Both the position numbers and the translations under genes were made by a program. This document shows positions 9,468 through 22,300 of a DNA stretch of 64,000 nucleotides, one piece after another. Source of the DNA: Casuarius casuarius (Eukaryota; Chordata; Aves; Casuariiformes; Casuariidae); assembly GCA_003342895.1 (NCBI GenBank), contig PTFA01000191.1, forward strand, positions 248,001 to 312,000, given 5' to 3'. The notes beneath the pieces are model-generated. The model was given only the letters and a program-made list of their open reading frames with translations. It had not been told where the DNA came from and did no database searches. Positions within the stretch are counted from its first letter, which is position 1, and each line of letters opens with the position of its first letter.

Positions 9468-12400
9468 GGTAGAAGTACAATGCTACAAATCCCCACTAAA
9501 ATTAAATCAAACAGCAGGGATGGTAGGGCTAAAGCAAAATCTGTTGCCTAATTAGGGATATATATGTCAGGAAATCGGACTTAATTTACTGTATAATTTG
9601 CTACTCGAACAAGATTAGTGGAAGAAATGCTTTTTCTATAGTTTAGCTGTAAATTTTTGAGAAATGTGTGAGAACTATTAAAATGATTTTCCTGTGAGCA
9701 ATTAGATATGTGGAAAACTGTGAAATACGAGATTCGTGCTTGGTGTTGCGAAGGTAATAGGTTGTATTCCCCATCAAATTTGTTGCTCTGTGTTGATTAT
9801 TATGTAGGCACTGTAAATTGCAGAAGAGGGAGGCTATATAGCATAAAATATTGTGGCGTATATTGTAAATTGCTGATATTTTCAAAGCCTCCATCTAGCA
9901 CCCAAGGAGAAAAATTTATAAAGTTCTAGTACTGTCGGGATTTCAGCATCTTTTATAGCCTGTACTAGCAACCTTATGTTCTCCGACAGTATATGTATGC
10001 CCTTTGCTGTGCTTCCTTTTTGAAAGGATGGATCGTAGGAGGCCCGGGAGCTGTTCAGGTTTATGTTGCCTGTTTGACAAGCTGCATTGCACAGTGGCAA
10101 AGTCTGGGGTGCTTGGCTGTGTGCAGGAGAGGTCAGCTGAGATTCAGAGTAAACAGAAGCTAATCAGAGGAGAAGACTGCCTCTTGCAAATTGATTTAGT
10201 TACCATCACAGGCTAAATCGGGCTGTACTAACATTATGCCAGAGAAAAATCTACGATTACTTCCTACACAAATCCACAGTAAAACAATATTGAGGTTGCA
10301 AAGCAAGTCATCCCAAGGACTAGAAGTATCTAAGATGTGGTTGCCAGTGCGAAAGCATCTTTATCCTTTGGTATGCCTAGGGGCAGGCAAAATATGACAG
10401 CCCTCATCCTCTAAATCAGAAGGCAGGCCTGGGTGAACAGAAGCATTTCAGGATTTTGTGTAGATTTTGGCAAATTGTTTCTGTAGGGGAGGAGGTGATT
10501 CCACAAAAGCCAAGGTATTTCCGTCTGTCTTTTTCTTTTGTTTTTTGGGTGTCTTTTTTTTAATGAAACATTTCAGTCTTCTTTTTGTAATACCATTTTG
10601 TTTCCAAATTTATCTGAATTTTAAATGAAATAGAGTTGCCTGTTTTTTAACATTTATATACGAAAATTTTTAAAGAATCATAAAAAATTCAACCTCATGG
10701 AATTTGATTTCCTTTTTCGAATCACTGAAAATTGTCATTTGGCTTTAGTCTGGAATACACGTTTCTGATTTTTGAAAATTTCCGTGAAGCCAGAAAGGGC
10801 AGCTGGTGTTACGAGCGGATAACGAAACCCCAGGTCAAGTGACTGCACCATCTGCTTTGGAGCACTGCACAGGGTCATTAAGGTCCCAGGGTCCCAACCC
10901 TGTGGCCTGTCTTCAAATTTGTATTATTTATCTATTAGTATGTACCTATTAAAGCCAGTAGGATTGGTCAGAGAAGCATAAATTTGGCGATGTGAACTTG
11001 CTTTCGCAGAACAGCCTGATACGATTGTAGGGTTCGCTTGCATACAGAATCAGTGGTATTGAGCCCCTTTATCCCTTAGAAGTTTGTGTCTTCACACCTC
11101 CTAGCATTGCATGAATCCCTGTGATTTTTATGTGATTGCAAGCACCAGTGAGAGGAGAGTTAAAACATTTTGCAGATAGTGTCACCTAGGTGATGTCCAG
11201 CAGTGCAGCTGCACTGGGTGAAATCCTAACTCCGCTGCAATCCAGGGTCAAAGCCTGCACTTGGGGCCACAGCATCGCCTGCGGTTGCCCGCACGCCATC
11301 AGCCTTGTCGCAGCGCTCTGCAGGACAAGGCGTGCTGGTGAATACCTGAGGTTTCCTTGCGTTTATCTGTGGATAATCAGGGCACATGTTGTTTTGCTCC
11401 TCGGGAGGTGTTTCACCAGCTCGGTACCGAACACCATCTGGCTGTTAAAGCTGCCACGGTGGTAGGCTCAACTCTCACAAGCATACTCAGAACTGGGCTT
11501 TTGTCCCTCCTCACAGGCAATGCTTATGGTAAGGAAAAAGCTCAGATTGCCTAACAAGTTACCATGTCAGCTGGGCTGCCCTGAATCAACTTGTGTGCAC
11601 CCTTATTCTGCATCAATTACGGGGCAAAAGGTTTTAGCTGCAACCTTTGCTTTGCAGCGTCAGGGTCAGGTGCCCTCCGCCCTGTAAATGATGGCATCTG
11701 CTTCCAAGGAAGGGACTAAAAATAAGGACTTCTTAACAGCGACATTAATAAAATGAGATTAAGTGGTGCTTGCACAACCGTGGTGAATGCTGGAAGCCTC
11801 CTGCAATTGAGCTGTGCCTATGGTTTATTGCCCGCTCACTGGCTGTCCCTGGCAGGTGCTGTGCATTCACTTGGGGGCTTAGTGTGCTGTTCTGCTATGA
11901 ATAACGCCTCTGGAAACCTGCTCTTTAGGGGTTTGGGGCAGTTACTTAGCCAAAAGGGCATTCTGTAGGCAAATACTCACCATCTTCCTTAATGTGGCAC
12001 AGAGCAGAGGGACTTGGAGAGGGTACTTTGCCAAAGCCTTTGTCTGCCGAGTGCCATTTGTTAAGCTGTAGTTTTTACACTTGAATGTTTTGAAGTGAGG
12101 CATCTGTGTGCGGATGTGATTCTGGGAAGCAGAACCCAGCATGCATTTCACAGTCACTGCAAGAATCGACAGCGTTTTTCTACTGAAGATGTTCACCCTC
12201 ACTGCAGAGAAAGGGCTGTGTTATTTAGATTCTTTCTGGGATCTGCTGAAACACAGCAGTAAAGTGGCTGAACAGGTAGCAAGTTTCTAAAGCAGGAGAT
12301 GGGGAAAGCTCTGTCACAGTTTTTAGATGGAAATGCTTTGCTTCTAGCACTGGCTGCAGCTAGCAACTTTGGAGAAGTATTAAATCCTGAAGCAATTAAA

Positions 12401-14587
12401 CATATCAGCAAAGAGGGATTTTTTTCTTTTATGAGATGCTTTGCCAGCTGTTGTTTATGGAAAAAAAAATCTAAATCCTTTTTATGAGAACTGGTTTTAG
12501 ATGTCTCTGTGTTTGGGGCTGGTTTATACATTATGTATTAGCCTGGGAAGGCAAAATATTTATTCACCAGCATGAATATTTAGAGGAAGAATGAACGGGA
12601 ATCAGTGAAAAGTGTATCTCAGTAGTTTAGCCAGAGATCCAGAGGAAAGAAGCAAATGTTACCAGTATCAGTCTAGTTGCAAATACTATTATAGTAGCTA
12701 TTGGTAGTTAAACTGCAAAACCATTTCCTCATAATCTCTGTTGTCCTAAGTCCATGAGTCTGTGCAGTGTTTACCTGCTAGGGTGAGATATTCAAAGCTT
12801 GAAGTCTGCTGAAAGTGGGCTTTTCTTAGGGATGGAGGGGGGAGAGAGGAGCACAAACTGGGATGCATTGAGCAGTTTTCTTGGTGTAGCTGCACTTACA
12901 CCAGCAGCTTCTCCTTACATATGCTTTTCTCCCTGGCCTGTGAGATGCTGATAGAAACGGGCAACAGAAACATAAAATCCCACGTTACCTTTATAGGATT
13001 GGGATGAGGCCCCTAAGTCATTTGGGTAACCTTGAATATTATATTCTTAAGCTGAAGTGAGTTGAACAGGGATCAATTGATGTAAATGAGACCAAAAGGA
13101 AAGGAGGGGGGGCTGAGCATCCCTTCCCTCATCAGCCGGATGTTGAGGGAGGAGCAGAAAGCAAGTATCTTAGTCCTGGAGGTATCCCCCTGGCTTTAGG
13201 CATTGCCATAGAGCATCTCAGCCAGGAAACAACCCTTGGTTCCTCTGTGGTCAGTGGGGAGAAGGACTAAGGGAAGCAACTCCTGCAAGGTTGTGTCCCA
13301 TTTAGGGGTCCAGCTGTTCCTTGGTGGGGCAGGAATTTCTCCGCATGGCTGGAGTGCTTGAATTGGGATGTGTCTGAGCCTTGGTGGGCAAGTAGAGTGG
13401 AGAATGAGCATACCTATCCAAAGGGCTGGCATATGGTCATTCACGGTCACATACGGGACCTGTGGAGTGCGGGCAAAGCTTTGCAGTGCTCCCCCTCCTC
13501 AATGTCATTCCTCCTGTGCTTCTCCCTCAAAATGGCTAGTAGTCATTAATGACTGCCTCTGATGGAAGGGAGGCACGAGATAGGTGAGCATCGCCAGCCA
13601 GCAAGAGGTTGGCCCATCAGAAGTATTTTAAGCCTTAAAACATTAATGTGAATAAACTCATTGTGCTCGACTGCAGCAGGATGGAAACCTCCTGCAAACC
13701 ACAGTCAGTTGCAAGTGGCTGCTATAAAACAAGGTGGGGGAGAAAACTGGAGCGGGCTGGTCCCTAGATTGATTAATAGAAGTAAAAAAATTTCTCAAGT
13801 GTAGCAGTGCTAAATCCGTATATCTGTGTCTGTGCATTTCTGTGTGCTGACAGTGAATACCAGCCTGGGAAAGAGGCAGGGTATTTGGGTGGAGAAGAAG
13901 CAAGTTTTGTTGTTGCTAGGCTTGGTGGGATTTTTGCTTTGGATTGGAATGACACTCTCCAGATCAGCCCGATTTCCTTTCATGACCCTCCTGGGGTCAT
14001 TAAAACCTTTCCTCCAGCTCCAGTACAGGTTTTGAGGTTTGATGCAGCAGTGGCTATGGAATTGTACAGCCTGACATTTTTCTGTTAAAACTGGCTGTTC
14101 AGAGCTGTCCCTTTTTGATCTTGAAATCCGCATCTCTTGAGATGAGCAAAATAAACACCACAGTTTATCAGTGTCCTTTAAATATGCAGCTGGGTATGTA
14201 TAAGGCTCCACTAAACTACAGCGTTTGCTTTATGTCTTCTCTCCTCCAGCTTCCTGGTCCTCTTTGTCATTGGCCAACCTGCAACGCTATATCAAAAGGC
14301 AGAGTTGCAAGTTTTGATTTGAGAAGATGCACACAATGGCGCTCCTGTAGGAGGGCTGATCCAAAAAGTAGAAAAAGGGATATGTTTTTAGTAAACTGAT
14401 TCAAAAACTGTTACTCAGCGCCCCATTAGAAATAGTACAAAACTTAAATTCCCAGGAAGCTGTGAGACAACAAAATGGGCTTAAAATCTGTTTGTGGTTG
14501 TTTTTTTTTCAGTTCCAGTGAAAAAGGGGATATTTAAACCCACTTAAACATTCCCATGCAACATCTGAAACCTGAATAGCACAGCCT
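9468..14587. other. Unique non-coding DNA
   Basis: About 5 kb of AT-leaning DNA without a recognised gene or repeat. T-rich, poorly structured sequence lies at about 10525-10700. ORFs of 60-133 codons occur on both strands (for example 12299-12487 + and 13810-14211 -). None shows a recognisable domain, and overlapping ORFs in competing frames argue against coding. Confidence 0.6.
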
Positions 14588-15070
14588 GTGCTATTCTCCT
14601 CCTTAAGGTCAAGCCTTGTGTGTGGCACTGATTATTTTGATTATTTCCTCTTTGCTACCAACTCAGCAGCCTTGGGAGAAATGTCATTGCTGGAAGCCCA
14701 AGAGCGGTTCATCGCCTTCCTGGTGCTGTGCCCGGGGCAGCGGGGAGTGATGCTAACCCTGCCCTCCTGCCAGCTGCCGTGCGTGGTGTCTGTCTGGGGG
14801 GGGTCACCTCTGACTTCCGCACATCGCTCTCTGGAGTGTCCCCCAGGCCTGTCAGAGGCTGTCTTTAATTATGGGAGCATGCACAGGTTGTTGCTAAGGG
14901 GCGTCCGACTGTTTTACCTGGAAAGGGGGTATGGGCAGAAGGAGAATACAGTTCAGCTCCTGCTGTTGACNCGTGGGGTTGTGCTCCTTACTGGGCTTCA
15001 CAGGTTGATGCATGAAGAGATCAAAAGTGCAGGCTGTTTGCTGGATTATCAGGAACAGCAGCTAAAATAA
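14588..15070 (+). other. Unsupported 160-codon ORF, GC-richer patch
   Basis: This open frame contains one N at 14971 (X in the translation), so its continuity is not certain. The product starts hydrophobic and shows no domain, signal or family that I recognise. I see no compelling splice signals around it. The base composition is locally GC-rich (about 14680-14850), which lengthens ORFs by chance. I list it for completeness and do not propose a gene. Confidence 0.15.
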
Positions 15071-17359
15071 ATTAAATAATGACACTGTTACTGGAAGAGC
15101 TGGTTTCGTAGAGCCCAAAGAAAGAAGGGAAGTGTTGAGCATTTAGCTGATTTGGCTGCGTTTGTAAGAAGCAGAACAGGATGAATGATACTTCAAGGCC
15201 TTGCTCTGTTTTGCTGAATGATATTTTCCCAGATCCCTCTTTTATAAAGCACTATTCTGAGAAGTATGTGGCTCTTTATGCTGTTGCCTTTTCTTTTTGC
15301 TTGCAATGAAAGAATTTTGATTGGATCTCTTGGTAGGCAGCGTGTCGTTGCTTTGTACAAGGCGTGCCATAGGAATAATGCTGCTATAGAAGGAGGCCCT
15401 AGACTTGGAGAAGTTAATTATATTGCTTGCTGATTGCAAAAAATTACCACCAAATGATAGCTCATGAGATTTGGACTATGTTAGGAACAAACGGTGGAAG
15501 CAGGACAGAGCGTTGCGAAAAATAAACAATGCAGAGGAAAAATAAATCCTTATGGTTCAGACCAACAGCCTCAAAATAAGGATCGTCAAGAAGTAGCTTT
15601 CCCCATGAGGGCCCTGCTGCCAGCTCCTCCAAGCAGCTGGCCCCAGAGGGGCGCCCGTGCTGAGCCTGACGGCGCTGCGGCCGTGGTTGCTTGCAAAGTT
15701 CACTTTAGTGTTTGGAAAGCACTTGAAGAGAGGAGCAAACTTGGGAATTCCTCCTGGTTGACAGAGAGAGGTGTACACTCTGACTTAGGAAGGTTGCCTT
15801 GTGTTGGGAGGTACTTGCTTGCCTTCTTGCACTGGAGCTGAAAGGACTAACATGATGTGGGCAAAAAACCCTGAAACACTAACTACTCTTAAAATGGAGC
15901 TCAGTAAATCCGGGGTCACTCACAATAGCAGGAGGCTGGGCTCAGCTTGTGACTTCCTCGTACCTTGTGCTCCAAAGGCCATATTTTTTCATCACTGCCT
16001 AAAGCTTGCAGAGTTTCTTTGTTTAAAAAATCAGTGTTTCTCCACGGATGGCCGGAAAAACAAAACAGAACCAGAGCCTCAGGACTTGGCTGGAAATTAT
16101 AACATGGATTTTAATGAAATAAAACTACCAACAAGCAAACCAAGCTATGAAACCTGTGAGCAGTGTTTCAGCCTTATGTGCATTAAATAAATAAGTTACA
16201 AATCTTCCAAAATAGAATTGCAGTGGGAATAAAGGCTGACCTTTAGCAGGCTGAGCCCTGCTATTGTACACCCCTGTTCGGGAAATGCTGCGAGAACACA
16301 TGCAGTAAACGGCGATAAATAAAGGACTGCAAAAACACACGTCTTGGCGAGGCTGTTGCTTGTGGCAGGTTTTTGGAGGCTGTCTGGGATGCACAAGGTG
16401 ATCAAGGAAGATGTCCATGTTTTGTTTGAGGGTGCTTGGCCATTTCTTTTTCCATACAGCTTTTGTAAAGCAGCTGCTGTTGGCTGTTTTGTCTCTGATT
16501 GTGGATATTTGTCCTATTCTTCTTTCACTGAATAATAATAATAATACAGGTGGAGCTGGACTTGGTATAGAGGCAATGGAGCAGAGAGCATGTGGGGAAA
16601 AAAACAAAGCAAAAATACTTTGCGCTTTTTGTCCAAATGGAAAATATAGAATATTTTTCATTTCTTTAAGAAAGACTGAAAGCGAATATCTGATGAGGCT
16701 GGAAACATACTGTCAAAACATACGCCTGCCCAGAATTCAAGAGGGTTAATGACTGTGACTCAAGAAAGCACTACTAGACCAGCAATATGTCCTGAAAAAG
16801 TAATGTGTTGATAATGTTTTGGGGGTAACTAAGCTGGAACTATTAAAATCATGAATGCCAAAAAAAGGAAATCCATAATAAGCTTAAAAATACGGGCTCA
16901 TCATTTAATTTGAATAAATATTGCCATTGTAATTTGTTGCTTTTTGGCAAGATTTCGCAGGAGACGAGAAACCAGTGGTCCGCTTGGTAAGATGGTTCCC
17001 TCAGGGCTTTTTGAGAATTCACCCTTTAGCACTATTCTCTTGGTTTTGCTGAAGCGTGTGCGGTGCATGCTTCAAAAATCCTTTCTGGGGCTCTTCAGTC
17101 TCAGAGTGGAAACCGTCCCAGGCTCCAGAGGGTAGAGGCAAAGCTGGATGAGCCAGCTCTGTGCATCTTTCCAAGGAGGGTGATTAACCACGGAGTGAGC
17201 GGTGGGGGGTGTGAGGGGGTATCTCTGCCCCCAAAGTGGTCACCCCTGAAGCCCGGGGACGGGGGCAGCGGGCTCTGGCTGCGGGGCTTGCACCGGGCAT
17301 CGTCCCACTGCTTCCTTACTGCTCCACAGCAGCACAAGCTGACATGCCATTTCTTTTAA
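15071..17359. other. Unique non-coding DNA
   Basis: No recognised gene or repeat, apart from a short AAT run at about 16533-16546. The ORF at 16125-16661 (-, 178 codons) is among the longer ones in the window but has no identifiable motif. Confidence 0.55.
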
Positions 17360-17660
17360 CTGCTTTTTCTTATTTCGGTTTTATAGGAGCTGCTCCGCTC
17401 TCTGCAAAGCAGTTTTCACAGTTAGTGGTCAACCGGCAGCATGGGATTAATTGCAAAGTAATTAGAGCATTGAGGAGACTCCTCTTGGTCTCATTTCACC
17501 TGAGCTCTACAAAGACAAAGATGCAAATGCCTCTGCAGTTACGGCCCATCGGCTGAGGCTTGTGCCAGTAGATTAATTCTGAGATGCTGAAGATTTGCCT
17601 CTAAAAACCAAGGTGAAGAAGTAGAGATTAAATTGATTAAGAAAGGATTCACTCCATCTA
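17360..17660. promoter_or_regulatory. Candidate conserved non-coding element (homeodomain/POU-type sites)
   Basis: The block contains closely spaced 'attaattgcaaagtaattag' (about 17446-17466), which overlaps two TAATT cores, and an exact octamer ATGCAAAT at 17521-17528. It also contains a pyrimidine-rich stretch ending in 'tatag' at about 17386 that could be read as a splice acceptor. The open frame after that acceptor (to 17556) has no recognisable protein content. This is a motif-density guess only; octamers also occur near 2743, 36796, 38083 and 38703. Confidence 0.2.
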
Positions 17661-18319
17661 CTAAGCTAGTCCCTACAGTTCAAGGGAAAAAAACAGAAGT
17701 TTTGGTTATTTGAGCTTCAGTGGAAGTCACATTTTTTATGATCTGCAGTAAAGTCAGCATTAGATTGGGCGGCCTTTGAAATTAGGGCTGAGCTCAACAC
17801 TCCCAGGGTTTTGTTACTTTTACACAGGGATACCAAACCCAAACAAAGTCATTTCACATCTTTGAACGCACAAAATCGGTTTATAGCCCTTACGTAAGGA
17901 TGTGTCAGAGATGTCCTGGAAGAAGAGGATGATTAAAAATGCAGAATCCTTTACTATAGGGAATTTCTCAATTTCTCCGAGAGGAATAAAACCAGTAGGG
18001 CATTCCCTTTGCTTGTATTTTAGATTAACCCAAAGTCTAATTTGTTACATTCCTGTTAGTTCATCAGCTAGGCAAGGGTGAACTGAGGTGGAGCTACATC
18101 AGAAAATTAAGTTTTACCTCTTAAGAAAAAAAAAAGGTATCTTATTGCTGCCGTCATGCAGGAATTATGTCCAGCAAAAAGCAGTGCAGAGCTGGCTAAA
18201 GCTCCAGCACCTCCTTTTTCAGTGTTACTGGCATGTTTATTGAATCCTTCACAAGGAAGTAAACAACCGTGTGGATTTGGGGATTTTTTTCCATCGTCAC
18301 CGTGTTTGTTCCCGGGGCC
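17661..18319. other. Unique non-coding DNA
   Basis: I see nothing recognisable in this stretch. Confidence 0.55.
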
Positions 18320-18340
18320 AGTGGGCAGCTGTATTTCTGC

Positions 18341-18353
18341 CCGGTAGGGGGAG
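18341..18353 (+). promoter_or_regulatory. CTCF-core-like site
   Basis: The 13 bases 'ccggtagggggag' agree with the CTCF core pattern CCASYAGRKGGCR at 11 of 13 positions by hand. The mismatches are at positions 3 and 12. A single hand-scored site has a high false-positive rate. Confidence 0.2.
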
Positions 18354-18508
18354 GTTATTAGGGGCCGGGTTGGGGGCTCAGCTGTCACACTGGCAAGGGA
18401 GGTGTAAGAGCACGGAGAGCTGAAGGGCACCCTGCTGCCCTTTTAGCCCTTTTATTGCAGATCTCCCAAACCCCCCCAATGGCGGGGATGCCGGCGGTGG
18501 CAGGCGCC

Positions 18509-18542
18509 GTTTCCATAGCAACCTTGCAGAAATATGACATCA
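18509..18542. promoter_or_regulatory. RFX X-box-like site followed by CRE-like site
   Basis: The 14-mer 'gtttccatagcaac' (18509-18522) matches the palindromic RFX X-box GTTNCCATGGNAAC at all but one defined position. Twelve bases downstream, 'tgacatca' (18535-18542) differs from the cAMP-response element TGACGTCA by one base. X-boxes control cilia genes through RFX factors, and an X-box next to a CRE-like site is also the plan of MHC class II X1/X2 boxes, although the spacing here is wider. The pair lies in a GC-rich interval next to the CpG-rich block at 18.6-19.35 kb. Function is inferred from motif match only. Confidence 0.35.
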
Positions 18543-18599
18543 CCAGCACAGTCACATTAAAGCTCTTCCAGGATTTTTGGATTTGGAGCATTACCTAAC

Positions 18600-19345
18600 T
18601 TGGGGAAGGGCTAGACTAGGGCTTGGATCTAATCAGCATGCAAGGTCTAAGCTGAGTTAAATCCTGCAGGGACCGTGGGGCAGTGGTGCCGGCGGTGGTG
18701 AGGGGCAGCCCCGCGCCCAGCCTGCCCTGCTGCACATCCCGAGCAGGGAGAGCTCTGGTCCCTGGTCTTTCCTGATCTCCTCCAGATCGATCGTGTATCA
18801 GGGGACGTTGGGAAGGAGCAGGGGTTCCTGCAGCCCCCGAGGTGAGCATGTTTGTTGGAAGAAAAAGGGGTTCAGACGAGCCTTGCGGTATCCCTGAGCC
18901 GCTGGAGAATTTCTTACGGAGATCCTTTTGGGGTCAAGACACCAGATTAATCCTCACTTAATTGTGTGGAGGGTCGGGGATTAATTTGGATTCCCGTGCG
19001 CGCTGGTGTTGGTGTGTGCGTGGGCAGTGCTCTGCTCCGCTCCCCAGCGGTGGAGGCATCTACGTGCCCTCCAGCAGTGGCAAACCGAGTCTCCTAAGCG
19101 CTCCTGCTGGGGCTGGGTGCTGCCTGTTTTGACCACAGTGCAGATGTGCAATAAATCTGACCGAGTCCTGCTTGCTCAAAGTGCTCGGGGCCCCCCAACT
19201 TGGGTTGACTTGAGCAGGATCCTGCACCTGTTCCAGCCTTGCGCAAGCGAGAGCCATGCTGGGCTGGGGGCAGAGGCAGGCTGCCGACCCCGCGGAGGCT
19301 GCCCCATGCGCGCCGGGCTTTAGGCATCCGCCTGGCCACATATTG
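18600..19345. other. GC- and CpG-rich block (borderline CpG island)
   Basis: This is the most CpG-rich part of the window. By hand count, 18961-19330 holds about 21 CpG dinucleotides in 370 bases at roughly 60% GC, an observed/expected ratio near 0.6. In birds such islands often mark promoters. No exon is recognised: the overlapping ORFs on both strands (19006-19323 +, 19060-19398 -, 19094-19390 -) have no identifiable domain and mirror each other, as expected in GC-rich DNA. Confidence 0.45.
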
Positions 19346-22300
19346 CAGCAATAGGAGCGCTTTAAATAGCTCTCCTGAAAACAATTCCATGAATTCATCC
19401 TGCTGCCTCTAGGTGCTCTGCTCAGTTTTATGCATGGCCTTTGATTTAACTGTTCTGACAGAAGAAAACATTTGAATAAGAAAAAAAAGAAAGAAGTTTG
19501 CTGTAGTCTCTTTTCCTCCAGTCAGCATCTATGCTAACATCCAGAAGACAGGTACTGAGAAGGCTCAAACCCAGCTGGGCTCTGTAGCGATTTTGTAACA
19601 GAGTTCCCATACAATCGACTCTGATTTTTACCTTTATTCTGCCGGAAAATGCTGCACAGGGCAGAATGAAGCATTCTAATTTGTGCTTCTGATCAAACAA
19701 CGTGATGCATCTACAGAAAAAAAAAAACCTTTTATAATAATTACAAAGCTGAAGTAAAGATCTTCCTGCCAGAGAGTGGTTACATTGCTGATATATGCAA
19801 CAGTTTGGGGAAAGCAACAAGAAGGAACACCTTTGCCTTCCTGCGTCTCCCCAAAGACCCGGATTAGGAGAATATTTAAACATTTAGGATTTTAACAGGA
19901 CTTCAGTTCATACTTAAGTAGTTTCCAAAACTGGAGGTGCTTTGAAGTGCCATTGAAGTCAGGGATAGAATTCAGTGCTTTAGGGGGAAAAAGCTGGTAC
20001 ATTTGCCTACTTGCTTCTCCACGCTTATATTGCCTTTAGTTAATTATCTGAGTACTTTTAAGAACCCTTTCTAGTGCGACTGTCACAGTGGAAAAGAAAC
20101 TGTTCATCCTTGCCTTTCCCTTCTGGTAGAGATGAAGTGGCTTCCTGAGTGTGGCTTACTAGCCCGTTTCCAGTTCGCATATGCATCTCCCAGCCCCTTT
20201 TCTTTATGATCTGCTTGATACTTTTTCACTCAGTTTGTGCATGAGCCGTTCCACAATTTCTTTCCATTTCAGGTCTTCTCCAGCACTGCCATGGATTTGC
20301 AAAAGCAAGAGCTTAAAATTGTTATTCACCAATTTTTCACCATTCATGCTAAGCCATCCTGGGACTACAGGTGACTCTCACTTGTAGCTGGGGTGATCTG
20401 GATGGTGGACTTGCACTTCTGTTAGAGTAAGGAGTTTTGTCCTTTCCACATTATTTCTCTTGCCAGGCGTTCTTCCTTTCTTTATCTCTCTCTGATTCCC
20501 TCTATCCTAATAGTGCTTTAAGTGAAGAACTAAGTTCATTTTGTTCTGTAATTTCCAAACTGGATGACAGCTGGCTGCTGAGCCACGATTATTTTGCTTG
20601 GAGGAAAAAAAATCTTCATCTTGTTTTTAGCTTTCTTTAATACTTAATGGTTGTTTGTCTTCACCTTTCTTCCAATTAATTTTTCTTATAAGTACACTTA
20701 AAGAAATGCAGATATGTTTTTTTATGTTGAAAATGCAGCTATTAATTTTCCCAGACTTTCAAGACTGAAAGTATCTTGTAGCATCTTTTGAAATAATGTA
20801 CTAATGACTAGTGAGGAGATAAACCCTGAAAATAATGCAGAGAAAGTCTTGGAATGATGCTGGATTTGTTTTTAAGCAAGGTAAAAGTGTTCCAAACTTG
20901 GGGTTCATGATACAGCATTCTCGATGTTAATAATTTACAGTAATAAATGGGAAGTTAATACCAGGTTTCTCTGGAGCAAAAGATTATCTGGGTCTGAAAT
21001 GAGTGACTTATCTTGAAATCTGATTGAGTGGAGTTACAGCATGGAAATGAGGGGAAAAACTGAAATCCAGTGTAAACCAGTATGTCCAATCCTTTGTGGT
21101 GGCTGGAGGTTTTCCTGGGGAGTAATACACAGCTGTCAGTTCTCAGTTAACATGGCTAAATGCCTCATAGAGGAAAACACAGCAAAATTCACTCTGCAAG
21201 CGCCGCGGTGGGAAGGAAACTGCCCTCTCCTTCCCCAGCGAGGCAGTCGTCAATATCTAGCCTTTGCCACCTATATCATCCCCTATGGGCCAACGCAGTG
21301 CTTACCTACACTCCTGGAGCAGAGGCTGGCAAGGCCCTGCTGCAGCTGAGGCCCTCTGTCCCCAGCAGCGCTCCCCACAGCCCTATTGCTTGGTGCGTCA
21401 TCTGCCCGTTTAACCATCGGCTTAAGGAGCTGCAGGCAGTGGGGAAACACATGGAGGTTGGGGAGGGTGAAAAAGCCCTGCTCTAACACAGTCCTCCTCT
21501 TAGACTCATGGGGCTGGGTATTAACCAGCAACAGGTTTTCTGACTCCAGCAGGTTGAAAGGGAAAGGCTGTGAAGAGAGAGTTTTAATACATTCTTTATA
21601 CAGGCTGAATAACGTCTGCCAGAAGAGCAGGAAGCCTTTCCATGCATGGCTTCCTCGTGGTCCCACACTGGCTCTTTAGTCCCGCGCTTGCTGCCCACAT
21701 TTGGAAGGGCTGTCACAGGGCTGTTGGACTGCATGGGCTTGGCTGCCCTTGGGTGGTGGGATTTCCACAGGCAGGAACAGGTCTCTAGGTCTCAAAGGGT
21801 GGGCACCTACCTCCACCAAAATCTGGGAGCTTTCATTGCATCCTTGTGCAGAACTGTTTGAACGGGTGTTTGGGAGCTTTCTGCTAATTGAGGCTTTCTC
21901 TTTATGCTGCACCGAAGCAGTTTCTAATGGTCTTCACTAGCATTTGACAGCTGCCCAGCTCCAAAAAGGAGATCTAGCCATTGAACAGTAAAAAGCAAAT
22001 AGTGCATACTAATCTTCTTGCAGAATGCAATTATGCAGTTTGCTCATATTTTAGCAGCCAAGCTATGGAATAATACAGGGATAGTGGCCAGGCCAGGTAT
22101 TCGGTTTCATCGCTAATAAATCTCCTTCAATCCCAGTGAGGATGGGGACCATTTCACAGTCATGTCCCTGAAGCATAAGAGCCAGGAATAATCTGGACAC
22201 AGCTATTGTTCGTTTACTTCAGCAATTGCTTACTGAGGACTATAGGCATAATTACCATCTGTGGGCATTACTGTGCGCACGCTATCCACTGAAACTTAAT

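Noticed and set aside
12886..12916. Short 'tgcacttacaccagcag' similarity to palindromic family A
   Set aside because: It is too short to separate from chance without a profile search.
19935..19985. 'ccattgaagtcagggata' resembling the palindromic repeat core
   Set aside because: Only the core is visible and no arms can be found.
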